Assembly (NCBI RefSeq): GCF_019925205.1
Contig: NC_083566.1
Span: forward strand, 22,196,001 to 22,260,000
DNA from: Metopolophium dirhodum
Taxonomy: Eukaryota; Arthropoda; Insecta; Hemiptera; Aphididae
DNA length: 64,000 nt
Direction: 5' to 3'
Part shown: positions 29,287-40,846 of the stretch, piece by piece
How the letters are laid out: every line of letters begins with the position of its first letter
Numbering within the stretch: position 1 is the first letter of the stretch
Translations under genes and position numbers: made by a program
The notes under the pieces: model-generated
The model's input: the letters and a program-made list of their open reading frames with translations, nothing else
Told to the model about the DNA's origin: nothing
The model's database searches: none

Positions 29287-29855
29287 GATTTAAGCATAGG
29301 CGTATCTAAGGCGGTGTATCTAGACACTGACCCTCTCCCACCAGAATTATTGTTGTCTATATCGTTCAGGTAAATGTAATTATACTTATCGTACTCGACT
29401 TGACGTGGTGAATGACAATAATAACACCAACTAATATTATCACTTTTGTAATTATTTATCATAAAAATAGTGTTAGAACATAATAAATAATATAATTTTA
29501 GATTCTAAGCAGAGTGATTTGGTACTTTTGAGAGGTAAAACTTTAAAATTCCATTGGCATTCATGTACTTTTCTTTCAAAAACTTTCAAAAAGAATCAAG
29601 AAACACAAATAACCGTAAATACTTGACATTTTCACCAAATGCTTGTATATTAGCATTTTAAAACTATTTTGTCGCATTTTGATATAATATTTAAAATTTA
29701 AAAAATACTTGGCATGGTTTTATTTTTAATGAATTTCATTGACGCATAAATCGTCGAAAGGGGGTATGGGGTGCTCCACCTCCCACGAAACGCCACATTA
29801 AAAATGTATAGTGGAGATTCACACCCAATATATTTGATCACCCTGTGGATTTAAG
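29287..29855. mobile_element. hAT-like non-autonomous element with 8-bp TSD
   Basis: The element proper is 29295-29847 (553 bp), flanked on both sides by the perfect direct repeat gatttaag (29287-29294 and 29848-29855). The ends are imperfect inverted repeats: left cataggcgtatct, right (reverse complement) cacagggtgatca, 8 of 13 positions identical. An 8-bp TSD is the hallmark of hAT transposons. No transposase is encoded, so it is a MITE-like derivative. The weak terminal repeats mean the family call is less certain than the boundaries. Confidence 0.6.
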
Positions 29856-32800
29856 ATTGTAACTCACGGACGAGATCTGATCAGTGATGGTTACCTATAT
29901 CGGCGGCAAAAGCGTCAAAAAGTATATTTATGTACATTGCGTTATGTAGCACAATAGTACCAATACAGATAACAGAGAAACACCGCCGTTCCACGCATAT
30001 ATAGATATGATGTCTATATATATTTGTGTGTTTGACTTAAACGTCTATACGTACTTACATTTACCGAGATGACGGCTCGAGCAGACGGTCGTTCGCAGTC
30101 CCATCCCCGCGCTCTCGTCTTGCGTCGTTACGCCTCTGCAGTGACCATTAAATTTAGAACTGCCTTAAAATTAGATGATTAGTGCAATTTTCTGTCGTCG
30201 TTTAATAATGCTTATGGTTTTCTTTTTCATTTCCACACTTCGTTCTGGCTCTGGGCGGGCAGTGTAATAAAAATATGTACTGGCGCGTTTAAAAGTTTTT
30301 AATTAAGTTGTGTGTACACACAATACACGCGGAACACCACGTTTTTTGTTTGTATTTTTAAATAAGAATAATATGTTAACGCTCGATATCAACACTGTAA
30401 TATCGTTATTTTGAATGTTTTCAATTTCGATTGATGATATAGTAGTATAAAATAGCTGATTCAGCTGATTTCCTCACCCACTTACCCTAATCCTTGGTGA
30501 GTAGGCGAGGTTTCTAAATCGGCTAATTTATCTTACTGATGATTAATAATTTAAGGATTAATAAATTACAATTTACTTCTTTAAAAGATACAAATTTTTT
30601 TTTATGCTAGATACTCAATAAAGAATAAACTAAGGAAAATTTCACATTTTTTAGTTATTATTATTTAAACAATTGACACGCTGCGCCCTTGGTAATTCCT
30701 CTAGATTATAAGAGTTAATAAGGTATACTTATCATCTTGGCTACCACAGTCACGAAATTCTGCTGAAAACTTGGATATAGTTATTAAAAGTAAAACGTAA
30801 ATCCTTGTATATGAATGAAAAAAAAAATCACTTCGTTAAACGCATATATCTGACAATGGTTACTGGTAAGTATACTGTAAATATAATAGCATTACTTTTA
30901 TTTTTTTTAAGTTAGTCATTTCAAACATTTTATTTTATACATTCTGAGCGGAGAAATTTATGTATTGATTTAACAATGATGTGTGTTTTCAATATTTTGT
31001 CAATTTTGAAATTTCTGATTTAAATTCCGAATAATCATGTTGAAATGTCCGAAATGTTCAAAATATTTAAACTAAATTTATAGTTATTTGGGTGTGGGGT
31101 GTTGAAATTAGGAAACGTGTACTGACCGATCTCATAAAATACAGATTGGTATGTTTTGGCTAAAATAACTGTCCACCGCACCGATCCCCTTAATTATCTA
31201 ATAATAATAATGAATGTCGACATTGACTGAAAAGCGGGTCTTATAAAACTAATAATTTGTAACCTACTCTAATAGCCCACCGTAATAATATCTGCTACAG
31301 ATATTATCACTGCAGATCAGGTTCATCACTTTATATTGTAAAATTCATTCTAAAGTATACGCTGAATAATTATGAGTGCTGCAGTATGTAAGCATCTAAC
31401 ACGTCCTAGCTACTATCATTGCCTATAGGTTAGTCAGGACATTAAAACATTCGTATGCTGAAGTACCATGGTACTTTGTGCACGTGAATTTCTATAAAAT
31501 GGTTTTTATTTATTTAAATCCAACCATCTGTTATGTGCGATACGCATCAAACGTTTTGTCGATGATGATGGTCTACAGTTTCACGGTTTAAATTATAGAG
31601 ATATTATATAATATATGAATAGCAATAAAACTGGTTTTCTAAGAGATAGGTAATTTATACCCACCCACCTATCGTTCAAAAATTCCGGAAGTTTTTTGAA
31701 TTTTTCACTGTATATGTTATATATGTCAAAAGGGTAATACCTATAAAGGTTAAGATATACTAAGTATGATATACTTATAATAATATAATTATTTAGCCAT
31801 TTTATGTTAAACCGATTTTCTAAATATTATAGGTAATCTATTCGTTGACTTTCATTTCTGTTATAAACTTCACAGACTGATATTGGACTTTGTCATCTAT
31901 GTCCATATACCTAAAATCGATATAATGTTTATCGAAGAACCACATTCAATAGATTATATGCTCGAAAGTAGAACCTATATACTACATGTAGTGTTACAGG
32001 ACCTAGTAGTCAACATAACTGTAAATTGAAATCCGTTTGGTTCAAGGAGTTCGTAAATATTGCTTAAATTTCAACTAAAAATATTAAAACTACATTTTCA
32101 ATATACCTACAATATAAATAGTAATAAATAATAATAATAATAATTGCAATTAAAAATAAACCATAATGTATTCATTGCATCATTATTTCTATTTAATTTT
32201 TGAAATTTTGTTTGATGTACGTTAGGTATCATGTGGAATGTGGATCACTGTACTAAATGTGATAAATTTGAATTCAATGATATGAAATCATTGTATATAA
32301 AAACCTTCCGAGCGAGGGTGGTTAGCCTATATATTAATAAGTATTTTTTATGGTAATATTGCTATTAAAGTAATTTATTTTATTATTAAGTAATTCAGTA
32401 GGTTGAATTCATATGAACCCAAAAAAATTGCTTTTAGATATGTCATTTCGTGTATAATATATAATTACGCGTATATACTTAAAAAGTTTTTTATATCATA
32501 ATAAAATAACTGAAATTGTTATTCTTCGTTAAAATATCTAATTTCGTTTAAAATTTTACTTATAATATCTATAAAAAAAAACTGTGTTTATGTATTATTT
32601 ATTTATCGTTTATTACTATTTTATCGTTGCATTATGAACTACTTATGAGAAATCTTTTTTAAAATTTTAGTCAAGCCTTTTAACCCAGTGACATTTTTTT
32701 TAACAATATTTACGGAAAAAAAACTAAAAAAATGGTAAATGTCTGTGGACAATATCTTACAACCAATCAATTTGGACTTAAGGAAAAAACATACAAATGC

Positions 32801-33148
32801 TGAAATGCTAATTAGCCCTAAATATAACTATTTATAATGTAGGTACTTTAAAAATACATAATACATATTATTATATTAAATTAATGTACGAATATGAAAT
32901 TTCGTTTGTAATAATTTGTAATTCACCCAAAATTCCTTCAAGCATAATTTGTTTTTTTGGGCGTGGTCATAGTGATGTCACACTACAGCGTGCCATAACT
33001 AAAGTTCAACTTGAAGATATTTGAAATATAATGTAAACTACGTATAATATTGCTATATATTAGTATAACCACCCTAAAATAAATTATAACCCATCCAAAA
33101 TCACTATAAACAAAGTCATATTATTAACTATTATAGATAACTTGTAAG
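29856..33148. other. Intergenic; no gene seen
   Basis: AT-rich. A short GC-richer block at 30060-30280 is bounded on the - strand by a good donor sequence (AAAT, then GTAAGTAC, near 30055) and could be a first exon of a non-coding transcript. It has no convincing reading frame. An imperfect hairpin (about 12 of 15 pairs) lies at 30472-30511. Nothing else is distinctive. Confidence 0.3.
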
Positions 33149-33450
33149 CAGTGGCGTAGTCAGGATTTTTTTAGGGGGTTTTTTTTTCGTAATAAAATGT
33201 AATTTGTGCAGGATTTCACACTCCTTACAATGTAGTCATAAATTGTTTAAATGAATTATAATATGTATTTTATAATGATGGTATTTATATTGATAACAAT
33301 TATTGACACATTTGACAGTGCTTATATATAAATTATGTTTTAAAATTACGATGTATATCTAATGGTTTGTATTCCTATATAATAAACATTATATTTTTGA
33401 TATAAATACGGTCGTTTAGCACCCAAAACCACCCCCTGGCTACGATATTG
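33149..33450. mobile_element. Old hAT-like MITE
   Basis: The left end is cagtggcgtagtcagg and the right end, reverse-complemented, is caatatcgtagccagg: a 16-bp terminal inverted repeat with four mismatches, followed at both ends by G/C-rich runs (ggggg and ccccc). The 'cagtggcgtag.cagg' start is the same type as the element at 47082. Flanking octamers are not an exact TSD, consistent with an older insertion. No coding capacity. Confidence 0.5.
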
Positions 33451-34261
33451 CATTTTAAGTGTACTCTACTGTTAAAATAGATGTCTCAAATGAGTAAGAC
33501 ATCGTATCTATATTATAATATTCTAGGGCCAGACATCTATTTTTTTCGCACAACATACCTTGCAGTACTTATAGCTTATCGGTCAATACCACAAATAAAT
33601 CATATTTTCCGTCGTCTATTCACTCATTGAATTGAACGATTATCGGTCATTCCGAAATCAAAAATTATTTAAATGTTACCTATCTACATATTTACTTGTA
33701 TAATAGTTGAATGTACTGCCAGTATCTTAGAGCATACCTAATATAGATTAATATACTGAATGTATTTTACCTAATATATATGTACCTTTCAGTAAAATAA
33801 ATTTGTTATGTAAAATGAATCGCTTAAATAATTGGGAGGTACCTACGAAAAGATAAATAAAAAAAATTAGACAAATTGTACCAATACGTGTTTTCATTAA
33901 ATTAGGACTCAATCGTATATGGAGCCATAGGGTAATAATAATTATTATTATATGTTACCCACGCACGTTATATGACTATGATAATTATTAGCATGGAATT
34001 TGTCTAAATCTACTGGCACCAAAGTGATAAAAAAAAAAATGGAAAAGTCGCAGCTTTACGATAACGAGCCAAATACCTATTACACAACACAATAATATTA
34101 TATAACGTGTGCCGCGTAGCTCATAGACTACAGAGCATAATAACATTTGAGTAACTCTGTATAACTCTGTAGAGATATAGGTGGTAGTTTCAATAGTAAT
34201 AGTATTATATTATACAGAGTGGTGTAACTACCGTGGTGTGCAGGACTATATATAGTATACA

Positions 34262-34800
34262 CTATACGGTATACGGGGCGGTGCGCGTCGCAGAGACGAA
34301 AAAAAAAAGTATCGGGATCAAATCGTCAGTAAACTTTTCAAAAAAAAAATGTGCGATCGACGACGACGTCGGTTCGATTTCGCTTCTGTCGTAAACGATT
34401 CGATTTCGAAAAATCGTGTTGCTGTAGTCCCTCGTCATACCTGTATGGCTATATTTTCTGCGATGCGATAACGCGGCGCCGGTCGCGACGCGTGCACAGG
34501 GCACGTGCCAAAACTGCAGTAAACGCGTCGAAGACTATTTACGACGACAAAACGCGTTCGGCCGAGTGCATTGTCGCCGACCGTTCAAGTACGGACGGTG
34601 AAACGGCGGGGGGAGTGGGGGGGAGGGGGTTGCTTCGAAAACTGCACTCGCGTCGCCAACAGCCGGGCGGCGCGGCAGACGTCTATTTTTAGGCGGACGC
34701 GCCACGACGTCAGGTGCGATTGTCTCACCGGAAGACGAGAGATATAAAAACGAATTCTACGGCTGCAGTGCACCTTGAATACACCAATACGCGTATATAT
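34262..34800. other. CpG-rich block between the two genes, function unknown
   Basis: About 500 bp with far more CpG than its surroundings. It contains an open frame of 113 codons on the + strand (34351-34692) rich in Arg, Ser and Thr, with no motif I know, and antisense open frames over the same DNA. It lies directly upstream of the LINE relic and could be part of that element's 5' region, a promoter, or a decayed gene. Confidence 0.3.
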
Positions 34801-34839
34801 TGTCGCACTTTATGCGCGTGCGATTCGGCAATATCGAAT

Positions 34840-36130
34840 TAACCCATATTCTCCGGAAGTTTCTCGAGGCGCTTTACTGCGGCTTTAGCAAAACGTTGCA
34901 GGTCGATTCGACGTATTTGGACTTTGCCAAGTATTTTGACAGCGTGGTCCACCGCGTGCTCTATTAAACGATTTGTCGATGTGTGGTCACGGGGCCCCCA
35001 CAAGGGGGAGATGTTGGACCCGGAGTTCGGGGGCCCGGCTATTTTAGGGGCCCGTTGAAACGAGTTTGTAATTTTTGAAATGTTGATAGGAATACTTATT
35101 TTATATTAAATAATATTTTATAGGCTCCGCAAAAACATTTAGTACAGGGACCCAAATTTTGATGTGGGAAGCATGTGTTTAGATCTCGGTTTTGGTGAGC
35201 TCTTGCGAATTCGTAGTTTCAGCCTTTATAAATTCTCCTCAGCAGATGTATCACAAGGTGGGTATTTGTCTCCTGTTATTTTTGCTATATCTATCCTTTA
35301 AACAATATGGTATCAAGGTTATAGCACAATTGTACACGTTCGTGAAGTTGGCCCACCTAAGTACTTCACAAGTTCAAAAGTTTATAGCGGCCGCCTGATG
35401 GACTTGCAAATTCTAAAACCAGACTTGCAAATTCTGGCTAACCAGTAGCTTTCATTTGGTGCTGATTTTGAAGTTCTAGGACAAAGTAGGTGGGCCAACT
35501 TCACAAGTTCAAAAGTTTATAGCGGCCGCCTGATGGACTTGCAAATTTCAAAAAGAGGCTTTCAGATACTTGCTAATCATTAGCTTTCGTTTGATACCGA
35601 TTTTGAAGTTCTCGGTCAAAATGGGTGGGCTACGTGAAGTTGGCCCACCTTTTCAGTTTTTGGATTCACGGTGAAAGTTTGGACTTGCAAATTCTAAAAA
35701 TAGACTTGCAAATACTTGCAAATAACTTGCAAAATAATGGCATAGCTTTAAAAAAAATTGAAGTACTTAGGTGGGCCAACTTCACGAACGTCAATTGTAC
35801 AACACCCGACACTGTGACTTTCTAGTATTTGGTAATGATATTAAGATATTCCTCCGTGTTGGCTCTACTGAGGATTTCAAACTGTTTACAAGATAATATA
35901 ACTTCTGACGTTCATTGGGCCATGGAACTTGTCGATCGGAGAAAACAAGATAATTTATAATTTCTATCCAAACTAATTAATGGTAAAATGGAGACCCCTG
36001 CCCAGCTATCTAAAGGACCCAGCAATCAGTTCCAAAAACATTTTCCCATTACATGTACCTTTCAGAAATTTAAACTACTTTACCATAATCACACTTTTGT
36101 TGGAATTGACGAAACTGGTCAATAAGGACC
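34840..36130 (+). pseudogene. Decayed LINE (non-LTR) reverse transcriptase, interrupted by a MITE
   Basis: Fragments of a jockey/I/CR1-like reverse transcriptase appear in the right order on the + strand. At 34875-34967: YCGFSKT, then TYLDFAKYFDSVVHRVLY and a stop (the 'DF.KAFD.V.H' motif). At 35239-35295: SADVSQGGYLSPVIF (the 'SGVPQG..LSP.LF' motif). At 35819-35890: FLVFGNDIKIFL, corresponding to the catalytic 'FADD' box with both key positions altered (G, N). At about 35925-36000: RRKQDN, stop, FLSKLINGKM, like the C-terminal end of such ORFs. Only about 30 codons separate the last two blocks, where a couple of hundred are expected, so there is a large internal deletion. Several in-frame stops make it non-functional. 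The stretch 34985-35160 (ggggccccc, then AT-rich) does not fit and may be a further insertion. Confidence 0.75.
35327..35800. mobile_element. Mutator-like MITE with 33-bp TIRs and 9-bp TSD
   Basis: The direct repeat caattgtac (35327-35335 and 35792-35800) brackets a 456-bp element (35336-35791). Its termini are perfect 33-bp inverted repeats: left 35336-35368 starting acgttcgtgaagttggccc, right 35759-35791. A 9-bp TSD with long TIRs is typical of Mutator-like elements (MULEs). Inside are two tandem copies of a 135-bp unit (starts 35364 and 35499), each carrying a NotI-type gcggccgc, and further copies of the TIR core and of 'acttgcaaat'. No transposase is encoded. It is inserted in the LINE relic between its SP.LF and FADD-equivalent blocks. 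Short open frames across it are not genes. Confidence 0.85.
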
Positions 36131-39100
36131 ATAGGTACAATTAGTATAAGGTAATACAATTATTGTATCTTTTTCAATAAATATAAATTGAATTGTATTC
36201 AAATTTTATACATGTACAATATGTAGTTGGGCTCATCCTGTATATTTAAATATAAAGAAATAACTATTGTAATTAATAATAAAAAAAAATTGGTATAACT
36301 GCAGAGATGCTATATTTTTTGTATTTTTTTTTTCGTATCATTTAAAATTACATTTATATTAATTAAATATAATATAAAACTACAAAGTATAATTGAAATG
36401 ACACTACGCATAAAGTTGTCGAGGTTGTTGAAAACTATAACCATTAAACCATTAAAAGATATTTTTCCTTTTTCAGAGATGATAAAACTCAATTATCTGC
36501 CCGGGTGATTAATCACAAAACTCACCACAAAACACTTAACTTTTTAAAACCAAATGGTACTAAGTTTCAAACTATAGCTACATACATCTACACAGAGCAT
36601 TATAAAACTTTTACTACCCACTAATCAAAAACTAATTCGTTTAGTTTTACTTAGCTTTAGCAGTTAGCAGTTGAACTTGTTTTACACATTTAAACAATTA
36701 AACGTGTAACACTATTGGCGTACAAGTTGCATTTATCTCTAGTAACGTTAATCATTTGAGTATGTTTTATAATTATTGTATAAATGTTATGTAATTGTAA
36801 TTGTTTTAATGTATCAATTGAAAAAAATTAACGCGCCGTCGTTGCCACAAAAAAAATATGTTTTATTCCATACTATTTAGATTTTAAACATGTGGTCAAC
36901 AACTTTAACATGCTTTAAAATTGCTTACACACGCGTTTCAAGTTTGAACATCTACTTAAATATTAAAAAATGTATTCAAATAGTTAAAAATCCGACATGC
37001 CTTGACTAAGATCATTGAAATATAATTACCAACTAATTTAGTATTAGTTTTTTATATTATTATTTATTATATATTTTTTTTAAAGTTGATTCATTATATT
37101 ATACATTACTTTTAATATCCGATAAATATAATTAGTATTAAAGGACATCACAATAACACTGAATTTTTTTTTTTAATTTTAAGTTTATTGATGTATTATT
37201 GTAGTGAAAATAATAAAAAAGGTTTTGGTAAAAATCCGAAGTTAAAAAAATGATTATTCAACAATAAGAGTTGATGAATAGCCGCGAGACGTCTACAGAA
37301 CTGACGAGGAAGCAGCCACCGATGTTTTACGAGTAAAAGTAGTTTGATTTAAACAATAGTTTTAATTACTTACGATAGTATTTCAGAATTTTTTTTCATA
37401 ATTCCAAGTATATGTATATTTATGTGCTTTAAGAGATGATGTGATTTAAAATGTAATATATCTTTTTATTGTATATATATATTATTAATTATAATTAAGT
37501 AAAATTATTGAGTTCATGACTCGCGTCGTATTTCCAAATTTTACTAAATTTACTATAATAGTTTAATTATTTATACTATGAAAAAAACTAGAAAGTATAT
37601 CAAACTTATTATCACACCTGCTGTGTCATAAACTCAAAAAAACATTTAAGGTTACATAAAAAAAATATTATCTTTAATGATTGAAATTTTTGTATTAATC
37701 TAGACACTTTTACACGTAAAACAAACGTCACCATTCAGAATTTCGGCTCTAAGACGTCACACGCCTATATTTCATTCAATAATTAGTGTTAAAGTGTAAA
37801 ATTCACACCATATTTCACACCATAAATTAAAATGTTAAAATTTTTACATCAACCGATTATATTTCAACTGTGACATATTTTCATTAAAAGAAAGTACGTA
37901 AGTCATATATATTATATTTTAATTACATAAATTAAGAAACTAACAAATAAGAAAAAAAATTAAATTGTAATCAATGTAATTTAAATATATATTTACCTGT
38001 ATAATGATCTGTTGGTAACATTCTACAATGTAGGAGAAGAACCATAATTCACATTTCACTTATCAAAATTACTTAACAAATACTTTTAGATATTTTTTCG
38101 TGCTTCAAATTCGCGAAAAATAATAAGAATAAGAATTAAATAATTCAGGAGGTTACCAACTAATACAACAATTTAAGTTGGACGATGTGTTTCGCTTATA
38201 GGAATACAATACAATCTTTTATCTGTAGAAAACTAAATTATTGTATTTACTTCCTTTATTTTTACTCACGGATTGTGTTCAGTTATAATTAAGGAAATAT
38301 TAAACTAAAAATAATTTAAGACTATAATATAAAATAGATAAAAAAAAAAAAAAAAATGGTTGTTAAAATTGATAGAATGTCTAATGTCTATACAGTATAC
38401 GGTATAATGCTTACATAATATGACGTATTAATATGTGTAGTTGACCGGAGAGGTGTATTTGTTAAAATTTGAATACTATAATTTTTGATATTATCGAATC
38501 TGTCTTTATTTAACTGATATATTTTGCACTAATGTGTAACCAATTATAATAATTTTAAATGATTATTATTTTGATAAACGTTTCAATGATTCGAGTCACA
38601 TATATTTGATAGTAAATTCGCATTTATAATAATAGTTGACAATATATTATATAATATTGAAATTAGTAGAATTACAAATTGTTTTCGATCCATACCTACA
38701 TCGTCATTTAACATCTTACGCCCCAGTAAAGCGAGAAAAGTATTGATATTTACGATAATGTCTAAATGTTTTATTAATTAATATTAATATTTTTTCCAGT
38801 CACTAGGCATAGAAATACTACCTACTTAAAAGTTTCATACAGCCATTTAGCAGTAGGAAATAGAGTTTAGACTGTAACTACCTACTTTGATGATGAATTT
38901 TTTCATGAATGTATAATTAACCGCAAAGGAAACATAAATAGATCTCCCCATTCATACAATAATGTCATATATATTAACCTACGCTCGAAATAATTGTTCA
39001 AATGCGATGATATAACGTAACTTTCAAATATAATACCTCAACACTATAATATATAATATATATATATATCCCTTAAACATTATCCTGTACCAAAGCCCAC

Positions 39101-40613
39101 CGACATTCGGTACTATTTTAAATATTTATTTTTTTAAATACAGTCCCTTAAAAAAAATACTAACAATATTATAGATAAATAATACTTGGGACAGTTGCCT
39201 AGGTTGTAGGTAGGTTCTGAAAATATCAACATGTAATTCAAAATGTTTAATTATATTAACTTTGTGTAGTATTAATTAGGTATACAATAACAATTTGGTA
39301 ACAAATAATTACATAATAACTTAAAAGTCAAAAATCTTAAGATCCAACTCTACTTGACATATAAACAAAATAAAAATAAATTAGGTACCTATATTTTAGT
39401 TAATAATATAAATATTAATTAAACGGGCTTCAGTACATAATTTAAAGTTAAAAAATTAGGAATACTGTACCTGATATTCCTAAAGTAAATACCTACATGT
39501 ATTTCTCACTGAACAAAAATTAGCTAAAACTTAATTTAACTGCAACTTACATTCGATGTATATACTTATCACTAATAAAGGAGTATAATTTAATTTTACA
39601 ATATTTATGAATTTGGTAAAATTATAATATAACTTATTAATATTAATATTTTAATTTTATTTAACACAAATTTAAGCATACGACTATAATAATTATGATA
39701 AATATAATGATAATAATAATAGTGATAATAAGAAAATGACAAAGAACGATAATGAAAATAAATGGCAATAATAATGAGAATTTATAAACAACGAAATATT
39801 CAATATAATTAATAAATAAATTATAATTTACGAAAAATCATGAAAAAAAATGCATCGTAATAACGTTAATAACTCCATATAATTGAGGAAACCCTAATAA
39901 TAACATCCACTCGAAATATAGATAGGGAGTTAGGGGGTTTGACGCAGTAAAATGTTGGCGAACCTCTGTATCATACATTCATACAATGGCACTAAAGCGG
40001 CAAAACCATCATAGGAGCAAATACTGAAATATGTACGTTAACCTCGCGCAAATACGAATACAATAGTGCGTGTAAGGTTTTTATGGGTAGTTAAGGATAT
40101 ACATACATGTGCGCTAGTTACAGTATTGATATATGCTAATAACTAACAAGTAATAATACAATAAATAATTATCGATTGAATGGTGATACACTAATACTAC
40201 ATTGATCGTGCTACAGTGACGCCGACGATACATCTATACAAAATATCAGACACACCGATTCGGTAGGTATACAATATATTATAAAGGAACGGATTTGAAC
40301 CAAACAAAGAACGATTCCGTTCAGAGTTATTGGCTCTATAACGACCCATCCACCAACCCAACATAGTTTAAAAGGATCAAGTGAACTGATCTGAGTGTTA
40401 TGCTCGGCGCCACTGTCAGACCACTTGCAGTAGATACCTATCTGTCCTATCTATGCATAGTGCATACGCACACTGGTCATCACGCAATATCGGAGAAACG
40501 TGTTATAAACTAAAAATTTATAATATCCATCTGCAGAGGTCCACGAACGATCTTTAAACCAGAGACTATAATGTATTTGAGGGATGCGTTTCCTACACCG
40601 GATCCGCGACCCA
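36131..40613. other. Intergenic and presumed 3' UTR of the RhoGEF gene
   Basis: No gene recognised. On the - strand the first AATAAA hexamer after the RhoGEF stop codon is at 39656-39661 (read as TTTATT on +). It would give a 3' UTR of nearly 1 kb if used. A short GC-richer island near 37275-37330 has no clear frame. A 17-base poly-A tract lies near 38340. Confidence 0.35.
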
Positions 40614-40846
40614 TCACACGTGCCACAACAACAAGTGGTTAGTAGAGTCCTCGCGACCAGCCACTTCCGACGTGGCCGTCGACCGGAAATCCTCGTACCC
40701 GTCGCCGCCCGAAATCAGCAGCAGCTTGCCGGACGAGCTCATCTTCCTCTGGTTCAACGATTGCCGTCGCTGTTTGGAAAAATTCTGCGGCAAATGGCCG
40801 ACCAGAGTCAGGAACCGCACGTGGCCCGTGTGACCGTGTGGCACAC
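40614..40846 (-). CDS. ARHGEF17: RhoGEF last coding exon
   Basis: 233 bases including the TGA stop (40614-40616). Begins after tttcccacag with GVPHGHTGHVRFLTLVG, then LLLISGGDGYEDFR, and ends REDSTNHLLLWHV. The final 'D.TNHLLLW.V' is shared with mammalian ARHGEF17 and closes the propeller. Confidence 0.95.

Noticed and set aside
34351..34692. 113-codon + strand frame as a protein gene
   Set aside because: No motif, no homologous feel, and antisense frames are open too. Kept only as a composition anomaly.
35192..35825. Two + strand open frames of 66-68 codons
   Set aside because: They cross the borders of the Mutator-like element or lie in a different frame from the LINE motifs.
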